Shown in pieces: positions 16,716 through 25,959 of a stretch of 64,000 nt of DNA. This stretch comes from Rhizobium sp. P32RR-XVIII (GTDB lineage Bacteria > Pseudomonadota > Alphaproteobacteria > Rhizobiales > Rhizobiaceae), in assembly GCF_012641395.1 (NCBI RefSeq), contig NZ_JABAIH010000009.1, positions 1 to 64,000 on the forward strand. Reading direction: 5' to 3'. Both the position numbers and the translations under genes were made by a program. Every line of letters starts with the position of its first letter. The stretch's first letter is position 1. The notes under the pieces are model-generated. The model saw nothing but the letters and a program-made list of their open reading frames with translations. It ran no database searches and was not told where the DNA came from.

Positions 16716-19700
16716 GGGTCTCTACCTTTTCATCAAAACGGTGCAGGAAATTCATGAGGCCGTTCAGATCGAATGAGACCGCATAGGAACGAAGTTCCTC
16801 TGTAAATGGCTGATTTGCTTCGATCCTGGCAAGGTCGGCGAGCTTTGCTTCGATGCCTCGGATGTAGCCGATCTCGGCAAGCCGCATCAGTTCCTCGATA
16901 TGGGCGGCACCGGGGCTGACGAGTGGCGGCTTGGGCGGCGGAGCCGGTGCTGGTGTCGCGTCAGCGTAGACCCATTTCAGGCCGAGATGCAGCGCCAGCT
17001 TGTCGCGCAGCTGCTTGATGTCGACCGGCTTTCCGATCGCGTCGTTGTGGCTGTCGTCGCTTTCCGCCGTCGCTGCCGCGTCGCCGATATTGGCGGAGAG
17101 CATCACGATCGGAGCGGTCTGGCCACTTGCGCGCAAGCGCGAAACGAGTTGCCACCCATTCATTCCCGGCATGGAGATATCGACCAGGAAGAGATCTGGT
17201 TGGATGCCTTCAATCAAGGTCAGGCAGTCGGTGCCGCTCGCTGCGGTCAGGACGACGAAATCAAGTGGGGCAAGCACCTCGCGCATCATTTCACGGTGGT
17301 CCTCGTTGTCGTCGACGACGACAATGGTGCGGCGCGGGCCGTCGTAGCTGACAATCTTCTTTTCCTGCGGCGGCGCCGTCATTTCGCGCATCACCGCCGA
17401 CAGCATGAGGCGAACGCGGAAGGTCGAGCCCTGATCCTTCTCGCTCTTCACCGAGATTTCGCCGCCAAGGGTGTTGGTCAGGAGCCGCGTAATCGTCAGG
17501 CCGAGTCCGAGGCCTGGCATCGGCCGGATGCTGTCGGCGTCGCCGCGCTGGAAAGGTTCATAGATTCGGCTCAAGTCCTTTTCGGCAATACCGCGGCCCG
17601 TATCGGTGACGGTAAAGGTCGCGACCTGGCTGCGATAGCCGACATCGAAGGTGACGCTGCCCTCGTCGGTGAACTTGATGGCGTTGGAGAGCAGGTTGAC
17701 GAGGATCTGGCGCAGGCGCTTTTCGTCGGTGCGCACGAACTGGGGCAGGGCGACAGAGCGATCGTGATGGAAGGTTAGCCCCTTGGCCTGTGCCTGCGGG
17801 CGGAACATGTCGATGATCTGATCCAGGAAATCCTGGATGTTGATCTCGTTGGAATAGACCTGCAGACGCCCGGCCTCGATCTTCGAGATGTCGAGCAGGC
17901 CGTCGATCAGGCCGGACAGATGCTCGGCGCTGCGTCTGATGACCTTGATGGAGGACTGGCGCGGGGCGGGGATCGTTTCGTCGCGCTCAAGGATCTGGGC
18001 GTAGCCGAGGACGGCATTCAGCGGCGTGCGCAGTTCGTGGCTGAGGCCGACGACATAGCGGCTCTTGGCGCGGTTGGCGGCCTCTGCCGTCTCCTTGGCG
18101 TTCTGCAGGGCCGCGTCGGTCTTCTTGTGCGCGGCGATTTCCTTGAGCAGCAGCGTGTTCTGACGCGAGGATTCCTCCTCGGCGACGACGCGGCTGTCAT
18201 GGGCAAGCACATAGAACCAGCAGACGACACCTGCGATGACAGCGAAGACGAAGAAGACGACCAGGATGGTGCGGTTCACCACCTCGGCAGTTTCCGGCGA
18301 GGCTGCGGAGACCTGATGGGCGATCATGGCAAGGATCGTGCCGATGGCAGTCAGGGCCAGCACGACGGCAATGCCGTAGCGACCGAGGCGGGTCGTCAGC
18401 TTCTCAACGACGGTCTCAGGCAAGACAGCTTTGGCGACCGCTCCGACCTGCGCCTTCAAGCGCGCCTTCGGTTTGCACATGTCATGGCAGCGGCTATCGA
18501 GCGAACAGCAGAGCGAGCAGATCGGTGCGGCATATGCCGGGCACCAGGCCATGTCCTCGGGCTCGAAGGGATGTTCGCAGACCGAACAGGTGATGCTCGT
18601 CAGGTTCTTCCAGCTGTGGCGCGGCTTGCGTGCGAGGTAGAACTTGCCCTTCGTACCCCAGGCGATCAGCGGCGAGGCGATCAGCGCGACGACGAGAGTG
18701 ATGTAGGGTGCGAGCGACGCGGCGACGAAGCCGAACACGCCGAAATGCGCAATCAGCGCCACGGCGGCCGAGAGCGTCATGGCGCCGAGGCCGACCGGGT
18801 TGATGTCGTAAAGATGGGCGCGCTTGAACTCGATGCCTGGAGGGGCGAGGCCGAGCGGCTTGTTGATAAAGAGATCGGCGGAGATTGTGCAGAGCCAGGC
18901 CATGGCGATGATCGAGAAGATGCCGAGCGTTTCTTCCAGCAGCCTGTAGATGCCGAGTTCCATCAAAAGCAGGGCGATCGCCACGTTGAAGATCAGCCAG
19001 ATGACGCGGCCGGGATGGCTGTGGGTCAGGCGCGAGAAGAAGTTCGACCAGGCGAGAGAGCCCGCATAGGCGTTCATGACGTTGATCTTCAGCTGCGAGA
19101 CGACGACGAATGCCGCCATCAGCAGCAGTGCCGCATTGTGCCAAGGGATCATGTAGCCGAAGGCGGTCAGATACATCTGCGCCGGATCGGCGGCGCGGTC
19201 GACGGGCACACCCGCCGTAAAGGTCAGGACCACAAGGAAGGAACCGGCAAGCAGCTTCGGTGCGCCGATGATAACCCAGCCGGGACCGGCGAGGAAGACG
19301 GCAAGGCGGTGGCGCCACTTGCGCTGCCCGTCCGGCGGCAGGAAGCGCAGGAAGTCGGCCTGTTCGCCGATCTGCGACATCAGCGCCAAGATGACGGCGG
19401 AGGCAGCGCCGAACTCGACGAGATTGAAATCCGCGACCGTGCCGGGCGGGCCGGAGGCGTGGCGGATGCCGGCAAAGGCACGCCAGACATCAAACTTCTC
19501 CCAGTCGAGAAAGGCGATGAAGATGAAAGGCAGGACGTTGAGGACGATCCAGAAGGGCTGAGTGACCAGCTGGAACCGGCTGATCAGCTTGACGCCATGC
19601 GTCACCAACGGGATCACCATCATGGCGCTGATGATATAGCCGATCCAGAGCGGGATGCCGAGCGTCAGCTCCAGCGCGCCGGACATGATCGACGCCTCGA

Positions 19701-20094
19701 TCGCAAACAGCATGAAGGTGAAGCTGGCATAGATCAGCGAGGTGATCGTCGAGCCGATATAGCCGAAGCTCGCGCCGCGGGTCAGCAGGTCGATATCGAC
19801 GCCATGGCGGATCGCGTAGCGGCTGATCGGCAGGCCGATGGCGAGCATGGCGATCGAGGCGACGATGATGGCGAAGAAGGCGTTGGTGGTGCCGTAGGAG
19901 AGGGTGATGGCCCCGCCGATCGCTTCCAGCGCCAGGAAGGAGATGGCGCCGATCGCCGTCTGCGAGATGCGCTGCGAGGAGAATTGCCGGGCGCTCTTTG
20001 CGGTGAAGCGCAGCGCATAGTCCTCGAGCGTCTGGTTCGCGACCCAGCGGTTATATTCGCGCCTGACCGGAATGATGCGTTGCCGCGCTGCCAT
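16708..20094 (-). CDS. NCS1-type permease fused to hybrid histidine kinase
   Basis: A 1128-residue membrane sensor. Residues about 20-480 form a multi-helix NCS1 (purine/cytosine/allantoin) permease-like domain, including SRYAIRHGVDIDLLTRGASF. Residues 503-540 hold a Cys-rich segment (nine Cys, CSVC ... CC ... CHDMC) that looks like a zinc site. Two helices follow at about 574-630. The kinase core has His686 in SHELRTPLNAVLGYAQ, an ATP-binding domain with DTGRGIAEKDLS and GLGLGLTITRLL, and a receiver (VVVDDNEDHREMM, LVDISMPGMNGW). An Hpt-like helical tail is possible. The architecture parallels CbrA-type transporter-kinases. Divergence from the urea importer suggests urea or a related nitrogen compound as signal. 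Confidence 0.88.
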   Translation of the reverse strand: MAARQRIIPVRREYNRWVANQTLEDYALRFTAKSARQFSSQRISQTAIGAISFLALEAIGGAITLSYGTTNAFFAIIVASIAMLAIGLPISRYAIRHGVDIDLLTRGASFGYIGSTITSLIYASFTFMLFAIEASIMSGALELTLGIPLWIGYIISAMMVIPLVTHGVKLISRFQLVTQPFWIVLNVLPFIFIAFLDWEKFDVWRAFAGIRHASGPPGTVADFNLVEFGAASAVILALMSQIGEQADFLRFLPPDGQRKWRHRLAVFLAGPGWVIIGAPKLLAGSFLVVLTFTAGVPVDRAADPAQMYLTAFGYMIPWHNAALLLMAAFVVVSQLKINVMNAYAGSLAWSNFFSRLTHSHPGRVIWLIFNVAIALLLMELGIYRLLEETLGIFSIIAMAWLCTISADLFINKPLGLAPPGIEFKRAHLYDINPVGLGAMTLSAAVALIAHFGVFGFVAASLAPYITLVVALIASPLIAWGTKGKFYLARKPRHSWKNLTSITCSVCEHPFEPEDMAWCPAYAAPICSLCCSLDSRCHDMCKPKARLKAQVGAVAKAVLPETVVEKLTTRLGRYGIAVVLALTAIGTILAMIAHQVSAASPETAEVVNRTILVVFFVFAVIAGVVCWFYVLAHDSRVVAEEESSRQNTLLLKEIAAHKKTDAALQNAKETAEAANRAKSRYVVGLSHELRTPLNAVLGYAQILERDETIPAPRQSSIKVIRRSAEHLSGLIDGLLDISKIEAGRLQVYSNEINIQDFLDQIIDMFRPQAQAKGLTFHHDRSVALPQFVRTDEKRLRQILVNLLSNAIKFTDEGSVTFDVGYRSQVATFTVTDTGRGIAEKDLSRIYEPFQRGDADSIRPMPGLGLGLTITRLLTNTLGGEISVKSEKDQGSTFRVRLMLSAVMREMTAPPQEKKIVSYDGPRRTIVVVDDNEDHREMMREVLAPLDFVVLTAASGTDCLTLIEGIQPDLFLVDISMPGMNGWQLVSRLRASGQTAPIVMLSANIGDAAATAESDDSHNDAIGKPVDIKQLRDKLALHLGLKWVYADATPAPAPPPKPPLVSPGAAHIEELMRLAEIGYIRGIEAKLADLARIEANQPFTEELRSYAVSFDLNGLMNFLHRFDEKVETLG

Positions 20095-20202
20095 GCTGCT
20101 CTGCTGGTCCCTTCGTTCCCCTTGTCACACTTCCGTAACATGGATGGCCGGAGCGCTTAAGAGCGCAGCGCAGCATTCGCCTGCAGATTTAGCCCCGTTG
20201 CC

Positions 20203-20218
20203 TACGTCATATTACGTA
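20203..20218. promoter_or_regulatory. Imperfect palindrome between the sensor operon and urtA
   Basis: TACGTCATATTACGTA pairs with its own reverse complement at 14 of 16 positions. It lies in the divergent region about 90 bases before urtA and about 110 bases before the kinase gene. LuxR-type regulators bind such inverted repeats, so this is a candidate site for the neighbouring response regulator. Confidence 0.4.
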
Positions 20219-20310
20219 TGTGTTTTCGCAGTGCAGCACCCGATAGTTCTTTAAGCAACAGTTAATTTTTGCCTTCCGGCCTGTTGTCGAACAAGAAGAG
20301 GGATCACAAG

Positions 20311-21603
20311 ATGAATCTGCGATCATACGTTTCAGGCGCCGTTCTCGGCGCCGTAATGTCGGCCACGGCCGCATTCCACGGGGCAGTCGCTGCCGAGGAC
20401 ACGATCAAGGTCGGCGTCCTGCACTCGCTCTCCGGCACCATGGCTATCTCCGAGACGACGCTCAAGGACGCCATGCTGATGCTCATCGACGAGCAGAACA
20501 AGAAGGGCGGGCTTCTCGGCAAGAAGCTTGAAGCCGTCGTTGTCGATCCGGCTTCGGACTGGCCGCTGTTTGCCGAAAAGGCACGCGAACTGATCGAAAA
20601 GGACAAGGTTGCGGCCGTCTTCGGTTGCTGGACCTCGTCGTCGCGCAAGTCGGTTCTGCCGGTTTTCGAAGAGCTGAACTCGATCCTCTTCTACCCGGTC
20701 CAGTACGAGGGTGAAGAATCCTCTCGCAACATCTTCTATACGGGTGCTGCTCCGAATCAGCAGGCGATCCCGGCCGTCGACTACCTGATGGAGAAGGAAG
20801 GCGTTAAGCGCTTCGTGCTCGAAGGTACCGACTACGTCTATCCGCGCACGACCAACAAGATCCTGGAAGCCTACCTCGAATCCAAGGGCATTCCGAAGGA
20901 AGACATCATCGTCAACTACACGCCGTTCGGCTTCTCCGACTGGCAGACCGAAGTTTCCAAGATCAAGGAATTCGGTTCGGCCGGCAAGAAGGCCGCCGTC
21001 GTCTCGACGATCAACGGCGATGCCAACGTGCCGTTCTACAAGGAACTCGGCAATCAGGGCGTCAAGGCAACCGACATCCCTGTCGTCGCCTTCTCGGTCG
21101 GCGAAGAAGAACTTGCCGGTCTCGACACCAAGCCGCTCGTCGGCCACCTAGCTGCCTGGAACTACTTCGAGTCGGTCGAAAGCCCGGCCAACAAGAAGTT
21201 CATCAAGGAATGGCATGCCTACACCAAGAACGACAAGCGGGTGACGAACGACCCGATGGAAGCCGCCTATATCGGCTTCAACGCCTGGGTTAAGGCTGTT
21301 CAGGCTGCCGGCACGACCGATACCGACAAGGTTCTCGACACCATCATCGGCACCACGGTTCCGAACCTTTCCGGCGGTTATGCCACCGTCATGCCGAACC
21401 ATCACATCACCAAGCCGGTCCTGATCGGCGAAATCCAGGCCGATGGCCAGTTCGAAATCGTGCAGCAGACGCCTGCCGTCGTCGGTGACGAATGGTCCGA
21501 CTACCTGCCGGACTCCAAGGATCTGATCTCCGATTGGCGCAAGCCTCTGAACTGCGGAAACTTCAACGTCGCGACCGGCAAGTGCGGCGGCAAAGGGTCT
21601 TGA
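20311..21603 (+). CDS. urtA: Urea ABC transporter substrate-binding protein UrtA
   Basis: A 430-residue periplasmic binding protein with a signal peptide ending near AVAAED. The mature start DTIKVGVLHSLSGTMAISET is highly characteristic of UrtA/FmdD-type amide-binding proteins. Further hallmarks are VFGCWTSSSRKSVLPVFEE, FYPVQYEGEESSRNIFYTGA and the C-terminal DPMEAAYIGFNAWVKAV. It delivers urea to UrtBC. ATG 20311 is preferred over the in-frame start at 20269 because the signal peptide begins there and GAGGG lies upstream. Confidence 0.95.
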   Translation: MNLRSYVSGAVLGAVMSATAAFHGAVAAEDTIKVGVLHSLSGTMAISETTLKDAMLMLIDEQNKKGGLLGKKLEAVVVDPASDWPLFAEKARELIEKDKVAAVFGCWTSSSRKSVLPVFEELNSILFYPVQYEGEESSRNIFYTGAAPNQQAIPAVDYLMEKEGVKRFVLEGTDYVYPRTTNKILEAYLESKGIPKEDIIVNYTPFGFSDWQTEVSKIKEFGSAGKKAAVVSTINGDANVPFYKELGNQGVKATDIPVVAFSVGEEELAGLDTKPLVGHLAAWNYFESVESPANKKFIKEWHAYTKNDKRVTNDPMEAAYIGFNAWVKAVQAAGTTDTDKVLDTIIGTTVPNLSGGYATVMPNHHITKPVLIGEIQADGQFEIVQQTPAVVGDEWSDYLPDSKDLISDWRKPLNCGNFNVATGKCGGKGS

Positions 21604-21632
21604 GCAAAGCCGATCCGATAACTGCCTGATGA

Positions 21633-21663
21633 CTTCCGTCCGGATCCCATCTCCGGGCGGAAG
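21633..21663 (+). promoter_or_regulatory. Hairpin between urtA and urtB
   Basis: CTTCCGTCCGGA and TCCGGGCGGAAG form a 12-bp stem with one GT pair around a 7-base loop. No T run follows. Such hairpins after binding-protein genes often stabilise the upstream mRNA or attenuate read-through so that more binding protein is made. Confidence 0.55.
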
Positions 21664-21720
21664 CTCCGTCCCAAACGGTTGCTGCCCAAAATGCGAACGA
21701 TAGTCCAGGCGAGAAAGCCG

Positions 21721-23340
21721 ATGTATCGCCCCCTCAAAATTATCCTCCTTACCCTGTGCCTCGCGCTTCCGGCGCTCGCGCCGCCGCTGAAGGCTCAGGA
21801 AGATGTCCACGCCCTCGTCGATGCGCTAGGTGAAGGCGACTTCGATGCCCGCGCCGAAGCCATCAAGGCGCTCGTCGCGTCCAAGGATCCGCATGTCGGC
21901 CAGATCCTGCAGCAGCTCAGCGACGGCCAGCTTTACGTGAATTCCGAAGAGGGCGGCCCGGTGCTGCTCCAGGGCGGCACGGATGACGAGCCGACCTATT
22001 CCGATCCGATCACCGGCGAAGCTGTCGACGGCATCGACCCGGATTCCATGTCGAAGGTGAAGATCAACAATTCGCTGCGCGGGGCGATCGTCAGCGCGAT
22101 GAGCACCCTGACGCTGCTGAGCCCGGATCGTTCCGCGCGGCTCGCTGCCGCCCAGGGCCTGCTCAAGGACGCCGATCCCTCCAACCTTGATCTCTTGAAT
22201 TCGGCGCTTGCCGGAGAGAAGGACGGCGAGGTGAAGAACACGATGGAAGCCGCCCGCGCCGTCATGATGCTGAAAAGCGACGTCAGCGCCGAGGACAAGA
22301 AGGCCGCCATCGACACGATCGCCGCCCGCGGTGACCGCAATGCGGTGACGATCCTGACGACGGCGATGGACACCGCGCCCGACGACCTGAAGCCGGCGAT
22401 CCAGAGCGATATCGACGGCATCAAGCGCAATCTGGTGCTCTGGGATATCGTCCAGAATGTCTGGTACGGCCTGTCGCTCGGCTCCGTGCTGCTGCTGGCA
22501 GCGATCGGCCTTGCCATTACCTTCGGCGTGATGGGTGTGATCAACATGGCACACGGCGAAATGGTGATGATCGGCGCCTACACGACCTATGTCGTGCAGG
22601 AGTATATCTCCTCCAGCTTTCCCGAGATGGCGAACTATTCGCCGGCCTTCGCCGTTCCCGCCGCTTTCGTCTCTACCGGCTTCCTCGGCCTCGTCATCGA
22701 GCGCGTCGTCATTCGCTATTTCTATGGTCGACCGCTTGAAACGCTGCTTGCCACCTGGGGTGTCTCGCTGATCCTGCAGCAGGCGGTGCGCACCATCTTC
22801 GGCCCGACCAACCGCGAGGTGCGCAATCCGAGCTGGATGTCCGGTGCCTTCGAACTCGGTGGACTGTCGATCACCTGGAACCGTCTGTGGATCATCGTCT
22901 TCTCGATGGCCGTTTTCGTCACGCTGCTGCTGCTCCTCAAGCGTTCCGCCTTCGGCCTGCAGATGCGTGCCGTCACGCAGAACCGTCGCATGGCCTCGTC
23001 CATGGGTATCCGAACTGGCTGGGTCGATGCCTTCACCTTCGCGCTCGGCTCAGGGATCGCCGGCATGGCGGGGGTCGCGCTTTCTCAGATCGATAACGTG
23101 TCGCCGAACCTCGGCCAGAGCTACATCATCGACAGCTTCATGGTCGTGGTCTTCGGTGGCGTCGGCAATTTGTGGGGCACGCTGGTCGGCGCTCTGTCGC
23201 TCGGCCTCGTCAACAAGTTCCTCGAGCCCTTCGCCGGCGCCGTGCTCGGCAAGATCCTGGTGCTCGTCCTCATCATCCTCTTCATGCAGAAGCGTCCGCG
23301 CGGGCTCTTCGCACTCAAAGGAAGGGCGGCGGAAGCATGA
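21721..23340 (+). CDS. urtB: Urea ABC transporter permease UrtB
   Basis: A 539-residue permease. An N-terminal signal (YRPLKIILLTLCLALPALAP) is followed by a periplasmic domain of about 210 residues rich in Ala/Asp helices (DFDARAEAIKALVASKDPHV), resembling HEAT-like repeats. The LivH-type membrane domain begins near residue 240 (SLGSVLLLAAIGLAITFGVM, GVINMAHGEMVMIGAYTTYV). The long extracytoplasmic extension is usual in proteobacterial UrtB. ATG 21721 begins the signal; ATG 21691 is an alternative. The stop overlaps urtC by ATGA. Confidence 0.92.
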   Translation: MYRPLKIILLTLCLALPALAPPLKAQEDVHALVDALGEGDFDARAEAIKALVASKDPHVGQILQQLSDGQLYVNSEEGGPVLLQGGTDDEPTYSDPITGEAVDGIDPDSMSKVKINNSLRGAIVSAMSTLTLLSPDRSARLAAAQGLLKDADPSNLDLLNSALAGEKDGEVKNTMEAARAVMMLKSDVSAEDKKAAIDTIAARGDRNAVTILTTAMDTAPDDLKPAIQSDIDGIKRNLVLWDIVQNVWYGLSLGSVLLLAAIGLAITFGVMGVINMAHGEMVMIGAYTTYVVQEYISSSFPEMANYSPAFAVPAAFVSTGFLGLVIERVVIRYFYGRPLETLLATWGVSLILQQAVRTIFGPTNREVRNPSWMSGAFELGGLSITWNRLWIIVFSMAVFVTLLLLLKRSAFGLQMRAVTQNRRMASSMGIRTGWVDAFTFALGSGIAGMAGVALSQIDNVSPNLGQSYIIDSFMVVVFGGVGNLWGTLVGALSLGLVNKFLEPFAGAVLGKILVLVLIILFMQKRPRGLFALKGRAAEA

Positions 23341-24500
23341 TTACGGCCTTTCTGCTCCGGTCTCTCGATCGCAAGATTTCCATTGCCATCGCCATCCTCT
23401 TGGCGGTCGCCGTCCTTGTTCCGGTGCTGAACCTGATGACCGCCCCCGAGAACCCGCTGCATATCCCGACCTACATCATGGCCCTGTTCGGCAAGTATCT
23501 GAGCTATGCGCTGCTGGCGCTGGCGCTCGATCTCGTCTGGGGCTTTTGCGGCATCCTCTCGCTCGGCCACGGCGCTTTCTTCGCACTCGGCGGCTATGCG
23601 ATGGGCATGTATCTGATGCGCCAGATCGGTTCGCGCGGTGTCTATGGCGATCCGATCCTGCCCGACTTCATGGTGTTCCTGAACTGGAAGGAACTCCCTT
23701 GGTTCTGGTACGGCTTCGACCAGTTCTGGTTTGCGGCGCTGATGGTGCTCCTCGTGCCGGGCCTGCTTGCCTTCGTCTTCGGCTGGTTCGCCTTCCGCTC
23801 CCGCGTCAACGGCGTCTACCTTTCGATCATCACCCAGGCTATGACCTACGCGCTGTTGCTTGCCTTCTTCCGCAACGACATGGGTTTCGGCGGCAATAAC
23901 GGCATGACCGACTTCAAGGAAATCATCGGCTTCAACGTCCAGGCCGACGGCACGCGCGCGGCACTCTTTGCGGCAACCGCAATCTTCCTGGCGCTGTCGC
24001 TGATGATTGCTTCGGGGATCGTCCGCTCGAAGTTCGGCAAGGTGCTGGTCGGCGTGCGCGATGCCGAAAGCCGTACGCGCTTTCTCGGCTACCGTGTCGA
24101 GCGTTTCAAGCTCTTCACCTTCGTCGTCTCGGCGATGATGGCAGGCATTGCCGGTGCGCTCTACGTGCCGCAGGTCGGTATCATCAACCCCGGTGAATTT
24201 GCGCCGGCCAACTCGATCGAAGTCGTCATCTGGACGGCGGTCGGCGGCCGCGCGACGCTGATTGGCCCGATCATCGGCGCTATCCTGGTCAATGGCGGCA
24301 AGACGATCTTCACGGGTCTCTTCCCGGAGTTCTGGCTATTCGCGCTCGGCGGCCTCTTTGTGCTCGTCACGCTGTTCCTGCCGAAGGGCATCGTCGGCAC
24401 CATCGCCCAGTATCTCGGCCGCAAGACGCCACGGACGGAAGCAACGCCTGCTTCGCTTCAAGAAGAAGGCGTCGATCCAAAAATCCAGCCAGCGGAGTGA
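23337..24500 (+). CDS. urtC: Urea ABC transporter permease UrtC
   Basis: A 387-residue LivM-type permease: KYLSYALLALALDLVWGFCG, ILSLGHGAFFALGGYAMGMY, YLSIITQAMTYALLLAFFRN and RVERFKLFTFVVSAMMAGIA. The residue pattern around GHGAFFALGGYAMGMYLMR is typical of UrtC. The start overlaps urtB by 4 bases; the longer frame to 23172 lies inside urtB. It forms the channel with UrtB. Confidence 0.94.
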   Translation: MITAFLLRSLDRKISIAIAILLAVAVLVPVLNLMTAPENPLHIPTYIMALFGKYLSYALLALALDLVWGFCGILSLGHGAFFALGGYAMGMYLMRQIGSRGVYGDPILPDFMVFLNWKELPWFWYGFDQFWFAALMVLLVPGLLAFVFGWFAFRSRVNGVYLSIITQAMTYALLLAFFRNDMGFGGNNGMTDFKEIIGFNVQADGTRAALFAATAIFLALSLMIASGIVRSKFGKVLVGVRDAESRTRFLGYRVERFKLFTFVVSAMMAGIAGALYVPQVGIINPGEFAPANSIEVVIWTAVGGRATLIGPIIGAILVNGGKTIFTGLFPEFWLFALGGLFVLVTLFLPKGIVGTIAQYLGRKTPRTEATPASLQEEGVDPKIQPAE

Positions 24501-24506
24501 GCGCGC

Positions 24507-25262
24507 ATGATCCCTGACGTCAAACCCAACAGCGTGCTCTATCTCGATGGCGTGTCCGTCTCCTTCGACGGCTTCAAAGCGCTGAACTCGCTGTCGATCG
24601 TCATCGAGCCGGGCGAGCTTCGCGCCATCATCGGCCCAAACGGCGCCGGCAAGACGACGATGATGGATATCATCACCGGCAAGACACGGCCCGACGAGGG
24701 CGAGGTATTCTTCAACGGCCAGACCGACCTGACGAAGCTCGATGAAGCCGACATCGCCCAGCTCGGCATCGGCCGCAAGTTCCAGAAGCCGACCGTCTTC
24801 GAAAGCCACACGGTCTGGGACAATCTGGAACTGGCGCTGAACCGCAGGCGCGGTGTCTTCTGGACGCTGTTCTACCGCCTCTCCGCCGACGACAAGATAC
24901 GCATCGACGAAATCCTCGAAACGGTGCGGCTGACGCATCGCCATGACGAGCTAGCTGCCAATCTGTCGCACGGCCAGAAGCAGTGGCTGGAAATCGGCAT
25001 GCTTCTGGCGCAGGAGCCGAAGCTGCTGCTCGTCGACGAACCGGTCGCCGGCATGACGGATGCCGAGACCGCGGAAACCGCGATCCTCCTCAGAGAGATC
25101 GCCAAGACGCGTTCGGTGGTCGTCGTCGAACACGACATGGGCTTCATCCGCGACCTCGGCGTCAAGGTAACCTGCTTGGCGGAAGGCTCGGTGCTGGCCG
25201 AGGGCTCAATCGACTTCGTGAGTTCCGATCCGAAGGTGATCGAAAACTATCTGGGGCGCTGA
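24507..25262 (+). CDS. urtD: Urea ABC transporter ATP-binding protein UrtD
   Basis: A 251-residue LivG-type ATPase: Walker A GPNGAGKTTMMDIITG, Q-loop near GRKFQKPTVFESHTVWDNLE, signature NLSHGQKQWLEIGMLL, Walker B LLLVDEPVAGM, switch His VVVVEHDMGF. The LSHGQKQ signature and KTRPDEGEVFFNG are typical of UrtD. It begins 6 bases after urtC and is followed 1 base later by urtE. Confidence 0.95.
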   Translation: MIPDVKPNSVLYLDGVSVSFDGFKALNSLSIVIEPGELRAIIGPNGAGKTTMMDIITGKTRPDEGEVFFNGQTDLTKLDEADIAQLGIGRKFQKPTVFESHTVWDNLELALNRRRGVFWTLFYRLSADDKIRIDEILETVRLTHRHDELAANLSHGQKQWLEIGMLLAQEPKLLLVDEPVAGMTDAETAETAILLREIAKTRSVVVVEHDMGFIRDLGVKVTCLAEGSVLAEGSIDFVSSDPKVIENYLGR

Positions 25263-25263
25263 G

Positions 25264-25959
25264 ATGCTAACAGTCGAGAATGCAAACCTTCACTACGGCG
25301 CCGCACAGGCGTTACGCGGAATCTCGGTCAAGGCAGAGATGGGCAAGATCACTTGCGTGCTGGGGCGTAACGGCGTGGGGAAGAGTTCTCTTCTCCGCGC
25401 CGTTACCGGCCAGCATCCGTTGTCGGCCGGCAGTGTCAGCTTCAACGATGTGAAACTGAACGGATTGCCGCCGTTTGCCCGCGCCAAGCAGGGCATCGGC
25501 TATGTGCCTCAGGGGCGCGAGATTTTTCCGCTGCTGACGGTGAAAGAAAATCTCGAAACCGGCTTTGCTCCGCTTGGCCGCCGCGACCGCAACATCCCCG
25601 ATGACATTTTCCGCCTCTTCCCGGTGCTGAAGTCGATGTTGTCGCGTCGCGGCGGCGATCTTTCCGGCGGCCAGCAGCAGCAATTGGCGATCGGCCGGGC
25701 GATGGTGACGCGGCCGAAGATCCTGGTGCTCGACGAGCCGACCGAGGGCATCCAGCCCTCGATCATCAAGGATATCGGCCGAGCGATCCGCTATCTGCGC
25801 GACACCACCGGCATGGCGATCCTGCTCGTCGAGCAATATCTCGATTTCTGCCGCGAACTTGCCGACTACGTCTACATCATGGACCGCGGCGAGATCGTGC
25901 ATGAGGGGCTTGCAGAGGCGCTGGATACGCTGGAGGCCCGTCGTCATTTGACAGTCTAG
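25264..25959 (+). CDS. urtE: Urea ABC transporter ATP-binding protein UrtE
   Basis: A 231-residue LivF-type ATPase: Walker A GRNGVGKSSLLRAVTG, GYVPQGREIFPLLTVKENLE, signature DLSGGQQQQLAIGRAMV, Walker B ILVLDEPTEGIQPSIIKDIG, and LLVEQYLDF. The GRNGVGKSSLLRA and EGIQPSI forms are those of UrtE. Last gene of the urea operon; no strong terminator is visible directly downstream. Confidence 0.95.
   Translation: MLTVENANLHYGAAQALRGISVKAEMGKITCVLGRNGVGKSSLLRAVTGQHPLSAGSVSFNDVKLNGLPPFARAKQGIGYVPQGREIFPLLTVKENLETGFAPLGRRDRNIPDDIFRLFPVLKSMLSRRGGDLSGGQQQQLAIGRAMVTRPKILVLDEPTEGIQPSIIKDIGRAIRYLRDTTGMAILLVEQYLDFCRELADYVYIMDRGEIVHEGLAEALDTLEARRHLTV

Noticed and set aside
17920..20160. 746-residue open frame on the plus strand
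   Set aside because: It lies antisense to the NCS1-kinase gene, has no family match, and is the usual high-GC shadow frame.
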